Position numbers and translations under genes: made by a program. Below the pieces are notes generated by a model that had not been told where the DNA came from, did no database searches, and was given only the letters and a program-made list of their open reading frames with translations. 64,000 nucleotides of DNA from CAJXZP01 sp963974475 (GTDB taxonomy: Bacteria; Bacteroidota; Bacteroidia; Flavobacteriales_G; Salibacteraceae): assembly GCA_963974475.1 (NCBI GenBank), contig CAXBCR010000006.1, positions 117,736-181,735 on the forward strand. Direction: 5' to 3'. Positions 35,971-44,683 of the stretch are shown here, piece by piece. The number at the start of each line of letters is the position of its first letter. Positions within the stretch are counted from its first letter, which is position 1.

Positions 35971-35978
35971 CAAAATTA
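35971..35978 (-). promoter_or_regulatory. -7 box for prmC
   Basis: CAAAATTA is TAATTTTG on the minus strand, about 70 nt upstream of ATG 35902. Confidence 0.5.
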
Positions 35979-36002
35979 ACATCCAAATCCTAACAAAAAA
36001 CC

Positions 36003-36010
36003 TACATTTG
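36003..36010 (+). promoter_or_regulatory. -7 box for the ribD operon
   Basis: TACATTTG matches fully and lies 25 nt before the TTG start at 36036. Confidence 0.6.
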
Positions 36011-36035
36011 ATTTTATTAAAATCATTTCAATATT

Positions 36036-37064
36036 TTGCACGAACCGTACATAAAACGCTGCCTAGAATTGGCTCGATTAGGCAAAGGAAATGTCTCTCC
36101 CAATCCTATGGTAGGTGCCGTATTGGTTTGGAATAACACTATTATCGGAGAAGGTTATCATCAAATTTATGGTGGACCACATGCTGAAGTCAATGCCATT
36201 AACTCGGTCGTTGACAAGTCATTACTTTCCAAGTCCACAATTTATGTAAGTCTTGAACCTTGTTCTCATTTTGGAAAAACACCACCGTGTGCCGATTTAA
36301 TTATTGCTAACAAAATTCCAAAAGTGGTGATGGCCAGCATTGATTCGAATGCGGTAGTTTGTGGTAATGGTATTAGCAAATTAAAAGCCTCCGGAATTGA
36401 AGTTATTACGGGCGTTTTAGAAAAAGAATCACAAGAATTGAATCGAAGTTTCAATACTTTCCATCAAAAAAAGCGTCCTCATATAATTTTAAAATGGGCA
36501 CAAACCAAAGATGGTTTTATCGATACTATTCGTAAAGCTGCCTCAACACCCGCCTTAAAAATTTCTAACAATGCAAGTTCTAGATGGGTACATAAAATTA
36601 GAAGTGAGGTAGATGCGATTTTGATTGGAAAAAAAACAGCCCAATTAGACAACCCTTCCTTATCCACAAGAAAATGGGCTGGGAAAAGCCCGATACGAAT
36701 CATTATTGACCATAATTTATCCTTATCTAAAAAGCTTAAAGTTTTTGATAACTCCATTCGAACAATTGTTTTTAACAGTCGTCATTCAGAAAAAAACTCA
36801 AATACCGAGTATATTAAAATTGACGATTCGCCAACATTTTATACAGAAATACAAAACCAGCTTTGGAAGAGAAATATTCAATCTATTTTAGTAGAAGGAG
36901 GGGCCTATACACTACAACAATTCATTGATCAAAACCTGTGGGACCAGGTCTTCATTATTCAAAATAATTCTATCCTAGAAAAGGGAGTAAAAGCACCAGT
37001 GTTGTCTGAAATCGAAAATGCTATAATTCCATTAAACACCAACTCAATTTACTGTTATGAATAA
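36036..37064 (+). CDS. ribD: Bifunctional diaminohydroxyphosphoribosylaminopyrimidine deaminase/reductase RibD
   Basis: Deaminates and then reduces the riboflavin pyrimidine intermediate. The N-terminal deaminase has GNVSPNPMVGAV, the zinc ligands HAEV and PCSHFGKTPPC; the C-terminal reductase has LKWAQTKDGFI and ILVEGGAYTLQQF. It has 342 residues with the usual domain order. The start is a TTG at 36036; no ATG precedes the conserved YIKRCLELA segment. Its stop overlaps the next gene's ATG by 8 bases, and the four-gene run 36036-40945 overlaps throughout. Confidence 0.96.
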   Translation: MHEPYIKRCLELARLGKGNVSPNPMVGAVLVWNNTIIGEGYHQIYGGPHAEVNAINSVVDKSLLSKSTIYVSLEPCSHFGKTPPCADLIIANKIPKVVMASIDSNAVVCGNGISKLKASGIEVITGVLEKESQELNRSFNTFHQKKRPHIILKWAQTKDGFIDTIRKAASTPALKISNNASSRWVHKIRSEVDAILIGKKTAQLDNPSLSTRKWAGKSPIRIIIDHNLSLSKKLKVFDNSIRTIVFNSRHSEKNSNTEYIKIDDSPTFYTEIQNQLWKRNIQSILVEGGAYTLQQFIDQNLWDQVFIIQNNSILEKGVKAPVLSEIENAIIPLNTNSIYCYE

Positions 37065-38529
37065 ATTAAAAATCATTCTTATAGGCCTATTATGTTTGTC
37101 CCCATTAATGTATGTGGCTAACGCGCAAAACGTACAGGCTGATAGTATTAGCATACTCATTCAACAAAGCCATTCTGAAGTGGAAACAGCTCAATTAAAA
37201 TTGGAGTTAAGTTGGGCTTTAAAGTATGAAAATCTAGACGAGGCTATCAACATTGCTAAAAATGCATTTGCCGACATTGAAAAGAATAATGACCAAGAAG
37301 GTATTGCCGTTTTTTACAGTTACCTTGGAGTATATGAATATTTCGAGAAAAACATTACTAGCTCCATTCAACACTTAAAAATGGCGGAAGGCCTTTTCAA
37401 ATCGCAAAATAACATGTCGAGATTAGGACGAGTTTACAATAATTTAGGAACGGTATATGGATATTTAGGCGATAATGAAACTGCCTTATCCTATTATAAA
37501 AAGGGACTAGAATTAAAGGAAGAGAATAATGAACCGGTGGATATCTCTACTAATTTGATAAATATTAGCACTATTTATTTCGATCAGGGAGATTTTGAAA
37601 AATGTATTGAGACCAATGAAAAAGCATTGATTCTCACATTACAAAACAATGATTACGAGTCAATAGCTACTGTTTATTCCAATTTAGGGGCTACCTATGA
37701 ACGATTAGGTGATTATAAAAAATCGGTAAATTACACCCTCAAAGCATTGGATATCTACCATACCGAAATGCATAATCCATCTGCGGAAATCAGAATATAT
37801 GGAAATCTTGGGTCCAATTACCTTTCTCAAGGATTATTAGAGGAGGCTAGGTATTATTTTTCGCAGGCCAAAGAACTTAACTTAAAGGTTAAATCCAATA
37901 CTTTGGAAGTTATTTTGCTAAACAATATTGCGGAGTTAGAACGAGTTTCAAAGAATTATGATTTGGCACGATCCAACGCAAATCACGCGTTAAAAATAGC
38001 CCATGAAATAAACTACACAGAAGAAAAAATGATTGCTCTTGAAGAATTATATCTTATTGAACAAGACTCCAAAAATTTTGAAGCTGCACTCACCCATTAC
38101 ATCAACTACATTGACTTAAGTGACAGTTTAATGGCGGTTTCTAACAAGCAAAAAACAGAAATTGCCTTAGCACAAAATCAACTGGTACTAGACAAAATAG
38201 CCAAAAAAAAACAGGAGGAACGAAATAACCTAAAATTCAATAAAATTAAAATTCTGTACATGCTCCTTGTATTAGCCGGGATTTTGTTGTCCATTTGGTT
38301 AGTTTTATTTTTTAAAGGAAATCGACATCAAAATATTTATGTATCCATATTAAATTTCATGATTTCCCTCCTAATCCTTGCTGCTATAACCATGTTCTTA
38401 TTTCTAAAAACAACCCTGATAGCCACCAAAGGTTCAATTACCTTTTTTCTTATTTTAATGCTCATTCTACTTCTTGGAAGTATTATGCACCAGGTATTGG
38501 AGAGCCTATTTAAAAAGCCTTCTAAATAA
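37057..38529 (+). CDS. TPR protein with C-terminal membrane helices
   Basis: A 490-residue protein with an N-terminal signal peptide (about 1-24, ending NAQ). An array of roughly seven TPR repeats (about 55-330) includes YNNLGTVYGYLGDNETALSY and YSNLGATYERLGDYKKSVNY. A charged coiled linker is followed by three hydrophobic helices (about 402-482). The layout mirrors TPR histidine kinases, but no HisKA, HTH or GGDEF output domain is present. It is therefore a sensor-like protein without a recognised output. It overlaps ribD by 8 bases and the YigZ gene by one. Confidence 0.85.
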   Translation: MNKLKIILIGLLCLSPLMYVANAQNVQADSISILIQQSHSEVETAQLKLELSWALKYENLDEAINIAKNAFADIEKNNDQEGIAVFYSYLGVYEYFEKNITSSIQHLKMAEGLFKSQNNMSRLGRVYNNLGTVYGYLGDNETALSYYKKGLELKEENNEPVDISTNLINISTIYFDQGDFEKCIETNEKALILTLQNNDYESIATVYSNLGATYERLGDYKKSVNYTLKALDIYHTEMHNPSAEIRIYGNLGSNYLSQGLLEEARYYFSQAKELNLKVKSNTLEVILLNNIAELERVSKNYDLARSNANHALKIAHEINYTEEKMIALEELYLIEQDSKNFEAALTHYINYIDLSDSLMAVSNKQKTEIALAQNQLVLDKIAKKKQEERNNLKFNKIKILYMLLVLAGILLSIWLVLFFKGNRHQNIYVSILNFMISLLILAAITMFLFLKTTLIATKGSITFFLILMLILLLGSIMHQVLESLFKKPSK

Positions 38530-39143
38530 TGGATGAGTTAGAGGATGCATATCAAGAACCCATTGCGGTAAGTGAAAGTTTGTTTAAAGACAAAGGTTCA
38601 AAGCATTTTGGATACGTATTTCCAGTAAAAAGTGTGGCTGAAATTGAACTTCATTTGCAGGAACTTCGAAAAAAACATTTCGCTGCGCGTCATGTTTGCT
38701 ACGCTTGGACTTTAGGTGTAGATAACCAAGAAAATAAATGGACCGATGATGGAGAACCACACAATTCAGCAGGCCCACCCATTATGGGGCAAATTCAATC
38801 GTTTCAGTTACATAACACGCTCATTGCCGTTGTTCGGTATTTTGGAGGAACCAAACTTGGTGTTGGCGGACTCATTAATGCATATAAAACGGCAGCCAAA
38901 GAAGCTATTCTAGCAGGAACCATTAAAGAGTTTTACCTTCAGAAAAAATTGCGACTCACCTTTCCGTATACGCTAATGAGTGATGTAATGAGAAACACCA
39001 AAGCGGACGGAGTAAAAATTGTATCCCAAGACTTTAGAGAGGCTTGTAATTTAGAAATTTTAGTCCGACTTAAATTTTATTCAAAAACTTTTGAAATTCT
39101 TAGTAACTTGCACCCTATAGAAATTAAAGAAATACCAATATGA
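38529..39143 (+). CDS. YigZ/IMPACT family protein
   Basis: A 204-residue protein of the UPF0029/IMPACT family. The N-terminal domain carries KFxAxxxxV-like FPVKSVAEIELHLQEL, the signature HVCYAWTLG and DDGEPHNSAGPPIMGQI, followed by VVRYFGGTKLGVGGLINAY. The C-terminal DUF1949 domain is present. The biological role in bacteria is poorly defined; the eukaryotic relative IMPACT regulates translation. It starts on the last base of the TPR gene's stop codon and overlaps the protease gene by 4 bases. Confidence 0.94.
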   Translation: MDELEDAYQEPIAVSESLFKDKGSKHFGYVFPVKSVAEIELHLQELRKKHFAARHVCYAWTLGVDNQENKWTDDGEPHNSAGPPIMGQIQSFQLHNTLIAVVRYFGGTKLGVGGLINAYKTAAKEAILAGTIKEFYLQKKLRLTFPYTLMSDVMRNTKADGVKIVSQDFREACNLEILVRLKFYSKTFEILSNLHPIEIKEIPI

Positions 39144-40945
39144 AAAATATTTTCCTTTTAACAGCAATCCTAATTACCTCTTTCAGTTATGCTCAAAAAA
39201 CCGAGTCCACGGTGCAAAATCATTATACTATGCCCGATGCTGAATTTACGCAACCAAAAGGAACGGTAACAAACGTGGATAAAGCCAAACAATATATTTC
39301 AAATCACCTTTTCAAATCGGATGATTATGATTTGAAATTACTCTCCGAAATAAAAAGTTTGACCGGATACCACTACTCCTTCGTGCAGCTATATAAAGGT
39401 GTGGAAGTGTATCAATCCTTAATTAAACTTAACACCACTAATCAAGGGGAAATAACCTCTTTGATTAGTTCGTTTCAATCGATAGATAATGTAATTGAAT
39501 CAGAATGGCCCACCTTAGCTCTTGCCGAAGGATTAGTCGCAAGCAATACGGAACTAAAAGAAAGCAAGCACATTTGGATAAATCAAAACGGACAATTCAT
39601 TAAAGCCATTAGTATTAAAGAAATAGACCATAAAGGCTATTATACGGAGAAAATTTACGATACTCAACTCACTCCTATTCATGCTATTGAGCTCACGCAG
39701 CATCTCACACCTGTTGATACTACTGCACAAGGATTGGTTTATTTACCAGACCCATTAACCGTAGCAAACACTATTTATGGCGGGTTATATGTAGATAACA
39801 ACGATCAAACAAGTACTACTTTAGACGACCTGAGGGATACCGTGCTTTTGAATCTAACCTTCGATAATGGCGTTTTTAGTCTTGAAAACGAATACATCAA
39901 GTTGGTAGAGAATTCACTTCCCTCTGTTCTACCAGTGACCAGTGCTACTCCTGATTTTTACTATGACAGATCCCAATCGGGTTTTGAAGATGTAAACGTA
40001 TTTTATCATATCACCAATCAGCAAGAATACATTAGGTCATTAGGCTTTACCAATATTGTAGATTATCAAATTGAAGTAGATTGCCATGGTTTTGGAGGGA
40101 CCGATAATTCAGCATTTACCTCCGGAACAACTCCTCCATCAATTGTTTTTGGTGAAGGAGGAGTGGACGATGCCGAAGATGCAGATGTCATTATTCATGA
40201 GTTTACCCATGCCATTATGCACAGTACCGCACCAAACTCCAATTTTGGATCAGAACGTAATGCAATGGACGAAGCTTTTGGAGATTACCTAGCAGCATCC
40301 TACTCAAGCGTTTTTGACGACTTTCATTCCGATTACGTATTTAGTTGGGATGGTCATAATGAATACTGGGATGGAAGATTAGTTACCTCCTCCGCAATGT
40401 ATCCTACCGATTTAACATTCAATTTATACGGAGATGCCCCCATGTGGAGCTCTGCGCTAATGCGTATTGAAAGAAACATCGGTAGAGACCTAACTACCAA
40501 AATTGCTTTAGAATCCACATACGACTACACCAGTGCGATGACCATGGCACAAGCTGCTCAATTATATATAACTGCGGATAGCAATTTAAATAACGGAGCA
40601 AATTACGGGGTAATATGCTGGGTTTTTAAGGATAAAGGAATGATTAATTCATGTTCAGTAGCTAGACCTGACAATTTAGTGAGTGTATCCGAACAGGAAC
40701 CATCCAAACTTTTTGTAAAAGTGTTTAATTCTACCAATTTTTCAACAGGTCAAGGAAATCTAATTCTACAGGTAGAAGAAGAATTTAACGTGGAGATTTA
40801 TTCTATAAAAGGCACTTTATTAAACCGAATGAAATCACAAAATAATTCATTGCAAATTTCTCCAGAAAAATTCAAAAGTGGCACCTATATTTTTAGAGTA
40901 ACCTCTAAAAATAACGTTTCAACTTTCAAAACCATTAAGTATTAG
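39140..40945 (+). CDS. Secreted thermolysin/fungalysin-like metallopeptidase with T9SS sorting domain
   Basis: A 601-residue exported protease. The signal peptide (about 1-18, FSYAQ) is followed by a propeptide with FTP-like features. The catalytic domain has HEFTH (H353, E354, H357) and the third zinc ligand E378 in NAMDEAFGDYL, the gluzincin spacing of M4/M36 enzymes. The last about 75 residues form a T9SS type A sorting domain (VEIYSIKGTLLNRMK...SGTYIFRV). It is expected to be exported by Sec, then secreted by T9SS. Being last in the ribD operon is unusual and may reflect polar read-through rather than shared function. Confidence 0.92.
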   Translation: MKNIFLLTAILITSFSYAQKTESTVQNHYTMPDAEFTQPKGTVTNVDKAKQYISNHLFKSDDYDLKLLSEIKSLTGYHYSFVQLYKGVEVYQSLIKLNTTNQGEITSLISSFQSIDNVIESEWPTLALAEGLVASNTELKESKHIWINQNGQFIKAISIKEIDHKGYYTEKIYDTQLTPIHAIELTQHLTPVDTTAQGLVYLPDPLTVANTIYGGLYVDNNDQTSTTLDDLRDTVLLNLTFDNGVFSLENEYIKLVENSLPSVLPVTSATPDFYYDRSQSGFEDVNVFYHITNQQEYIRSLGFTNIVDYQIEVDCHGFGGTDNSAFTSGTTPPSIVFGEGGVDDAEDADVIIHEFTHAIMHSTAPNSNFGSERNAMDEAFGDYLAASYSSVFDDFHSDYVFSWDGHNEYWDGRLVTSSAMYPTDLTFNLYGDAPMWSSALMRIERNIGRDLTTKIALESTYDYTSAMTMAQAAQLYITADSNLNNGANYGVICWVFKDKGMINSCSVARPDNLVSVSEQEPSKLFVKVFNSTNFSTGQGNLILQVEEEFNVEIYSIKGTLLNRMKSQNNSLQISPEKFKSGTYIFRVTSKNNVSTFKTIKY

Positions 40946-41023
40946 AAATTGTAATTTCTACGATTATCAAGGAGAAAAAAAAGAGGTTCCAAATTTACCT
41001 AACACAATTGGCATTTTCACGAA

Positions 41024-41428
41024 TTAAAAATGCTTAATCATGCGGTTTTTAATTTGTTCCGGAATACGCATTGGACGTCCTGTTTCTTTGTTAACAAACA
41101 CCAATTCTGTAAAAGCTGTATTTAACAAATCACCCTTTTCATTGAAAGTTTCATAATGAAAGGAAAATCTGATTTTGGGTAATTCTTTAATGGTCACTTT
41201 TACCGTGATCTCATCATCGTAGAATGCTGGTTTTTTATATTTCACATTAAACTCAGCAACAGGTAAAAGCACGCCATCGTCTTCTAATTTCTTATAGCTA
41301 ATTCCTAATGCCCGCATAGCCTCCACGCGCGCTACTTCAAAATAAGTGGCGTAATTACCATAATATGCATACCCCATTCTATCGGTTTCAGCATACCTTA
41401 TTCTTAATTTTATTTCTTTACTAAACAT
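41024..41428 (-). CDS. Acyl-CoA thioesterase (YbgC/4HBT family)
   Basis: A 134-residue hot-dog-fold thioesterase. The N-terminal signature RIRYAETDRMGYAYYGNYATYFEVAR carries the catalytic Asp of the YbgC branch, and VEAMRALGISY follows. The C-terminal ETGRPMRIPEQIK is typical. It hydrolyses short acyl-CoA thioesters, the cellular substrate being unknown. It is monocistronic on the minus strand and followed by a 385-bp gap leading to dnaA. Confidence 0.94.
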   Translation of the reverse strand: MFSKEIKLRIRYAETDRMGYAYYGNYATYFEVARVEAMRALGISYKKLEDDGVLLPVAEFNVKYKKPAFYDDEITVKVTIKELPKIRFSFHYETFNEKGDLLNTAFTELVFVNKETGRPMRIPEQIKNRMIKHF

Positions 41429-41711
41429 ATCAACAATATTTGATAATAATTACGTACTTTCGAAAACCAATCTCGAAAAACAAAAATTCAAAATTTAATT
41501 GAGGTAAAATACAAAATTCCCCTCTTTTATTTCTGTGAATAAAATTGTTCATATAATGTTCATAAAGTTATTAACATTGTTAAATGATTGGAAGATAAAG
41601 AGGTTACAAAATCACACCGTTTTCAAAGAGGTTACAGGTTAAATCTTTTTTAAAATACAATAGCAAAATGATTTTTTTTTAAACTTTTTTATATCAATTT
41701 TTGTTAGCGAA

Positions 41712-41741
41712 TTTGAATACAGGGAGTCATATCTAACTTTG
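41712..41741 (+). promoter_or_regulatory. dnaA promoter
   Basis: TTTG (41712-41715), an 18-nt spacer and TAACTTTG (41734-41741) give a complete -33/-7 promoter. The transcript start is predicted near 41747, 67 nt before the ATG. Confidence 0.7.
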
Positions 41742-41801
41742 GGGGTGAGATAAAAATCTAAAAGTTCAATTCCTTTATATTTTTACAATTATATTAAATA
41801 C

Positions 41802-41806
41802 AGGAG
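41802..41806 (+). promoter_or_regulatory. Shine-Dalgarno-like site before dnaA
   Basis: AGGAG lies 7 nt before ATG 41814. Such sites are rare in this genome, where most starts have none. Confidence 0.5.
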
Positions 41807-41813
41807 TTCACAA

Positions 41814-43244
41814 ATGGGCAAAATTTATGAGAAAGTTTGGACCAATTGTTTAGGAATTATTAAGGACAATGTTAGTCCTCAAAGTTTCAAAACATGGTTT
41901 GAGCCAATTAAGGCAGTCAACCTTAAAGGAGACACATTAACCATCCAAGTTCCGAGTCCATTCTTTTATGAATGGTTGGAGGAGCATTACATTACTTTAC
42001 TCAAAAAAACTATTAAGAAGGAGCTAGGGCCTCGTGGTACGTTAGATTACAGTATCATTATGGAAAATTCAAGATCCACAAAAAATCCAACTCAGGTTAT
42101 TGTACCTGCTAGTAATAGATCGGCTGCCCGCAATCCATCTATTTCTGTACCAATGGAAATTGGAGCAAGAGGAATCAAAAACCCATTCATTATTCCTGGT
42201 TTGAAAAAGGTAGTCGTTGATTCACAATTGAATCATAACTTATCTTTTGAAAACTACGTGGAAGGCGAATGTAACCGTTTAGCTCGTTCTGCAGGTTTTG
42301 CTGTGGCTAACAAGCCCGGAGGGACTTCCTTCAATCCATTGTTTATATATGGAGGCGTAGGACTTGGGAAAACGCATTTAGCGCAAGCAATTGGATTGGA
42401 AATAAAAAACAATCACCCAGAGAAAACAGTATTATATGTTTCTTCAGAAAAATTTACGCAACAGTTTATTGAATCGGTAAGAAACAATACGCACAATGAC
42501 TTCATTCATTTTTATCAAATGATTGATGTGCTTTTAATTGATGATGTACAGTTTTTTGCAGGTAAAGAGAAAACACAAGATGTATTCTTCCATATCTTCA
42601 ATCACCTACATCAAAGTGGCAAACAATTGGTACTGACTGCCGATAAGCCGCCAATTGAAATGCAAGGAGTAGAACAACGTTTACTATCTCGTTTTAAATG
42701 GGGATTAAACGCGGATTTACAATCGCCAGATTTAGAAACGCGTATTGCTATTCTTCAAAAGAAAATGTATACCGAGGGTATTGAACTACCTAAGGAAGTA
42801 GTAGAATATTTAGCTTATTCTATCAACACTAACGTACGTGAGCTTGAAGGTGCTTTAATTTCTTTAATTGCGCAATCATCCTTAAACAAAAAATCAATCA
42901 CGCTAGATTTAGCGAAACAAATGATTGACAAGTTTGTGAAAAATACAGCTCGTGAAGTTTCGATTGAATACATTCAAAAAGTAGTTTGTGATTATTTCAA
43001 CCTACCGATGGAATTATTGAAATCTAAAACACGTAAACGTGAAGTAGTTCAAGCACGTCAAATTGCTATGTTCTTCTCTAAACAAATGACGAAAGCGTCA
43101 TTAGCTAGTATTGGAGCGCATACAGGCGGTAAGGATCATGCAACGGTACTTCACGCTTGTAAAACGGTAAACAACCTCATAGACACCGATAAAAGGTTTA
43201 GAGGGTATATTGACGACTTACAAAAGAAAATTACTTTACAGTAA
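41814..43244 (+). CDS. dnaA: Chromosomal replication initiator protein DnaA
   Basis: Initiator ATPase that opens the replication origin. Its 476 residues are in the usual domain order. Domain I begins VWTNCLGIIKDNVSPQSFKTWF. The domain III AAA+ core has Walker A GGVGLGKTHL (about 180-189) and Walker B VLLIDDVQFFAGKEKTQ. Domain IV carries the helix-turn-helix signature ASIGAHTGGKDHATVLHACK. An SD-like AGGAG precedes the ATG. A strong terminator follows, so it is monocistronic. Confidence 0.98.
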   Translation: MGKIYEKVWTNCLGIIKDNVSPQSFKTWFEPIKAVNLKGDTLTIQVPSPFFYEWLEEHYITLLKKTIKKELGPRGTLDYSIIMENSRSTKNPTQVIVPASNRSAARNPSISVPMEIGARGIKNPFIIPGLKKVVVDSQLNHNLSFENYVEGECNRLARSAGFAVANKPGGTSFNPLFIYGGVGLGKTHLAQAIGLEIKNNHPEKTVLYVSSEKFTQQFIESVRNNTHNDFIHFYQMIDVLLIDDVQFFAGKEKTQDVFFHIFNHLHQSGKQLVLTADKPPIEMQGVEQRLLSRFKWGLNADLQSPDLETRIAILQKKMYTEGIELPKEVVEYLAYSINTNVRELEGALISLIAQSSLNKKSITLDLAKQMIDKFVKNTAREVSIEYIQKVVCDYFNLPMELLKSKTRKREVVQARQIAMFFSKQMTKASLASIGAHTGGKDHATVLHACKTVNNLIDTDKRFRGYIDDLQKKITLQ

Positions 43245-43265
43245 TTCAACTTCGATTAAAAAATT

Positions 43266-43304
43266 AAAATCCTGGTAACGAAAGTTGTCAGGATTTTTTT
43301 TTTT
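43266..43304 (+). terminator. Terminator after dnaA
   Basis: A 14-bp stem, AAAATCCTGGTAAC with GTTGTCAGGATTTT, contains two G-U pairs around a GAAA tetraloop. It is followed by a run of about 11 T's. Confidence 0.9.
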
Positions 43305-43317
43305 GTATTTTTAGAAA

Positions 43318-44213
43318 ATGAAAAGAATCCTGACTTTAACTTTAGTTCTATTTCAAATTTCGCTGCAAGCACAAACTCCTCTTACTGCAAATGCAGGACC
43401 AGACCAAGCGATTTGTGTTGGTATCAACTCGGGAATTGACACGACCCTAATTGGTGGACAACCCTCGAGTACTGGTGCATTCCTCCCTACACCTATTCGT
43501 GGAGCTTTATCCATCAGGATAATTTTGGAGGTACAACGTATGCTTCTCATTTTCTAAACGATACTTCCGTAGCAAATCCTCAAGTTGATCATTCCTCTGG
43601 CTTCATAGCTAATAACCCCAACCTTCCATCCTTAATTTTAACGGTTACAGATGCAAATGGAACAACAGCTAAAGATTCTATTCGAATTACCTTTTCCACC
43701 TTTTTCATGACACTTGGTGGCCCCATTCATTTTTATGTGACTGTGGGTGATTCCATTTTGTGTTCTGGCGCAGATGTGGGTGGTGGAATTGGGGCTAATT
43801 CTGTTTTATGGACTCCAAATCAAGGCTTAATCGATTCTACATCTTTCTACTTTTGGGCAAAACCCGATACTACTACGGCCTATACCGCCACCATTACAGA
43901 TTCTATGGGATGTTCACAATCAGGATTGGAAGGAATTGTGGTAGTAAACGTTTTTCCGCTTGGCATTGAAGGCGTAAAACCAAATTCAAATATTAGCGTT
44001 TACCCGAATCCGGCATCCGGATTTATTCAAATAGAAACCAGAAATGGTAAATTAAACGATAAAAGTATCTTCACCCTTTATGACATTTTGGGTAAAGATA
44101 TCCTATCGACCAGCATCCATTCTAAACAGCAACAAATTGATGTAAGTAAATTGGCTCGGGGCAGCTATTCTTATAGAATGGGTAATTCTACCGGGAGAAT
44201 TGTTTTGAGATAG
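43318..44213 (+). pseudogene. Frameshifted T9SS-secreted surface protein
   Basis: The 5' part (43318-43557) encodes a signal peptide (ending LQAQ) and TANAGPDQAICVG, an Ig-like surface-protein start. It then leaves frame at about 43477. Reading the other frame from 43478 restores PPYTYSWSFIHQDNFGG, TVTDANGTTAKDSIRI, then the C-terminal half (to 44213). That half ends in a T9SS type A sorting domain (SVYPNPASGFIQI...RGSYSYRM). One missing G in ACTGGTGCATTCC (43471-43483) would restore STGGIPPYTYSW and a continuous protein of about 298 residues. It is a real mutation or a sequencing error. Confidence 0.85.
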
Positions 44214-44226
44214 GGGCGGCAACAAA

Positions 44227-44571
44227 TCAACCTCCTACCCTTTTTACGATGTATCCGTCTTTTTTCAGGATTTCCATTACTTTGTCGCGTACTTCACCTT
44301 GAATTAGAATTTCACCATCTTTCACACTTCCTCCTACACCACATTTAGATTTAAGCGCCTTTCCCAAATCTTTTAATGCATCGGTAGAACCTTTAAATCC
44401 CGCAACTAGCGTAACCGATTTACCTTTACGTTGCTTACGGTCTATCATCACGCGAAGAGTTTGTTTGTACGGCTCAAGCGTTTCCTCATCTTCTGATTCT
44501 TCATCGTACCCGTATCCATAATTAGGATCTGTGGAATACACCACATCCACCCGCTTTTTTTTCTTTGCCAT
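44227..44571 (-). CDS. SUI1/eIF1-family translation initiation factor (YciH)
   Basis: A 114-residue eIF1-like protein. A basic, acidic-rich N-terminal tail (MAKKKKRVDVVY) leads into the SUI1 fold: TLRVMIDRKQRKGKSVTLVAGF, KCGVGGSVKDGEILIQGEVRDKVMEIL. The family influences start-codon selection; bacterial members are of uncertain physiological role. The -7 box lies 4 nt from the ATG, so the mRNA should be leaderless. It is convergent with the frameshifted T9SS gene, 13 bp away. Confidence 0.94.
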   Translation of the reverse strand: MAKKKKRVDVVYSTDPNYGYGYDEESEDEETLEPYKQTLRVMIDRKQRKGKSVTLVAGFKGSTDALKDLGKALKSKCGVGGSVKDGEILIQGEVRDKVMEILKKDGYIVKRVGG

Positions 44572-44575
44572 AACA

Positions 44576-44583
44576 CAAATTTA
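44576..44583 (-). promoter_or_regulatory. -7 box, leaderless promoter of the SUI1-family gene
   Basis: CAAATTTA is TAAATTTG on the minus strand. Only 4 nt (44572-44575) separate it from the ATG. Confidence 0.6.
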
Positions 44584-44593
44584 GTCGGATGAT

Positions 44594-44660
44594 GGAAGTT
44601 AGAAAACGGAAGGTTAAGTTTTTTTTCAACTTCTAACTCCTGACTTCCGACTTCTAACTT
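44594..44660. repeat. Short GAAGTTAGAA/CTTCTAACT intergenic repeat
   Basis: GGAAGTTAGAA (44594-44604) is an inverted partner of ACTTCTAACT, which itself appears twice 21 bp apart (44629 and 44650), with ACTTCCG between. It overlaps the kdsB -7 box and lies between two divergent genes. Confidence 0.45.
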
Positions 44661-44667
44661 AATTTTG
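44660..44667 (+). promoter_or_regulatory. -7 box for kdsB
   Basis: TAATTTTG matches fully and lies 16 nt before ATG 44684. Confidence 0.6.
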
Positions 44668-44683
44668 CACCAAAATTAAAAGC

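Larger units (their letters stand above)
41429..41813. other. AT-rich region upstream of dnaA (candidate oriC/regulatory)
   Basis: This 385-bp gene-free stretch holds repeated motifs. TGTTCATA appears twice 11 bp apart (41546, 41557) and AAAGAGGTTACA twice 28 bp apart (41597, 41625). A TTAAC-att-GTTAA palindrome lies at 41571-41583, and a near DnaA box TGTGAATAA at 41534-41542. TTATTAACA at about 41568 is a weaker box match. Together these suggest DnaA binding or replication control, but no classical box cluster is seen. The dnaA promoter closes the region. Confidence 0.35.

Noticed and set aside
40943..40960. Terminator after the metalloprotease gene
   Set aside because: TAGAAATTGTAATTTCTA is palindromic, but the loop is too short and there is no T-tract.
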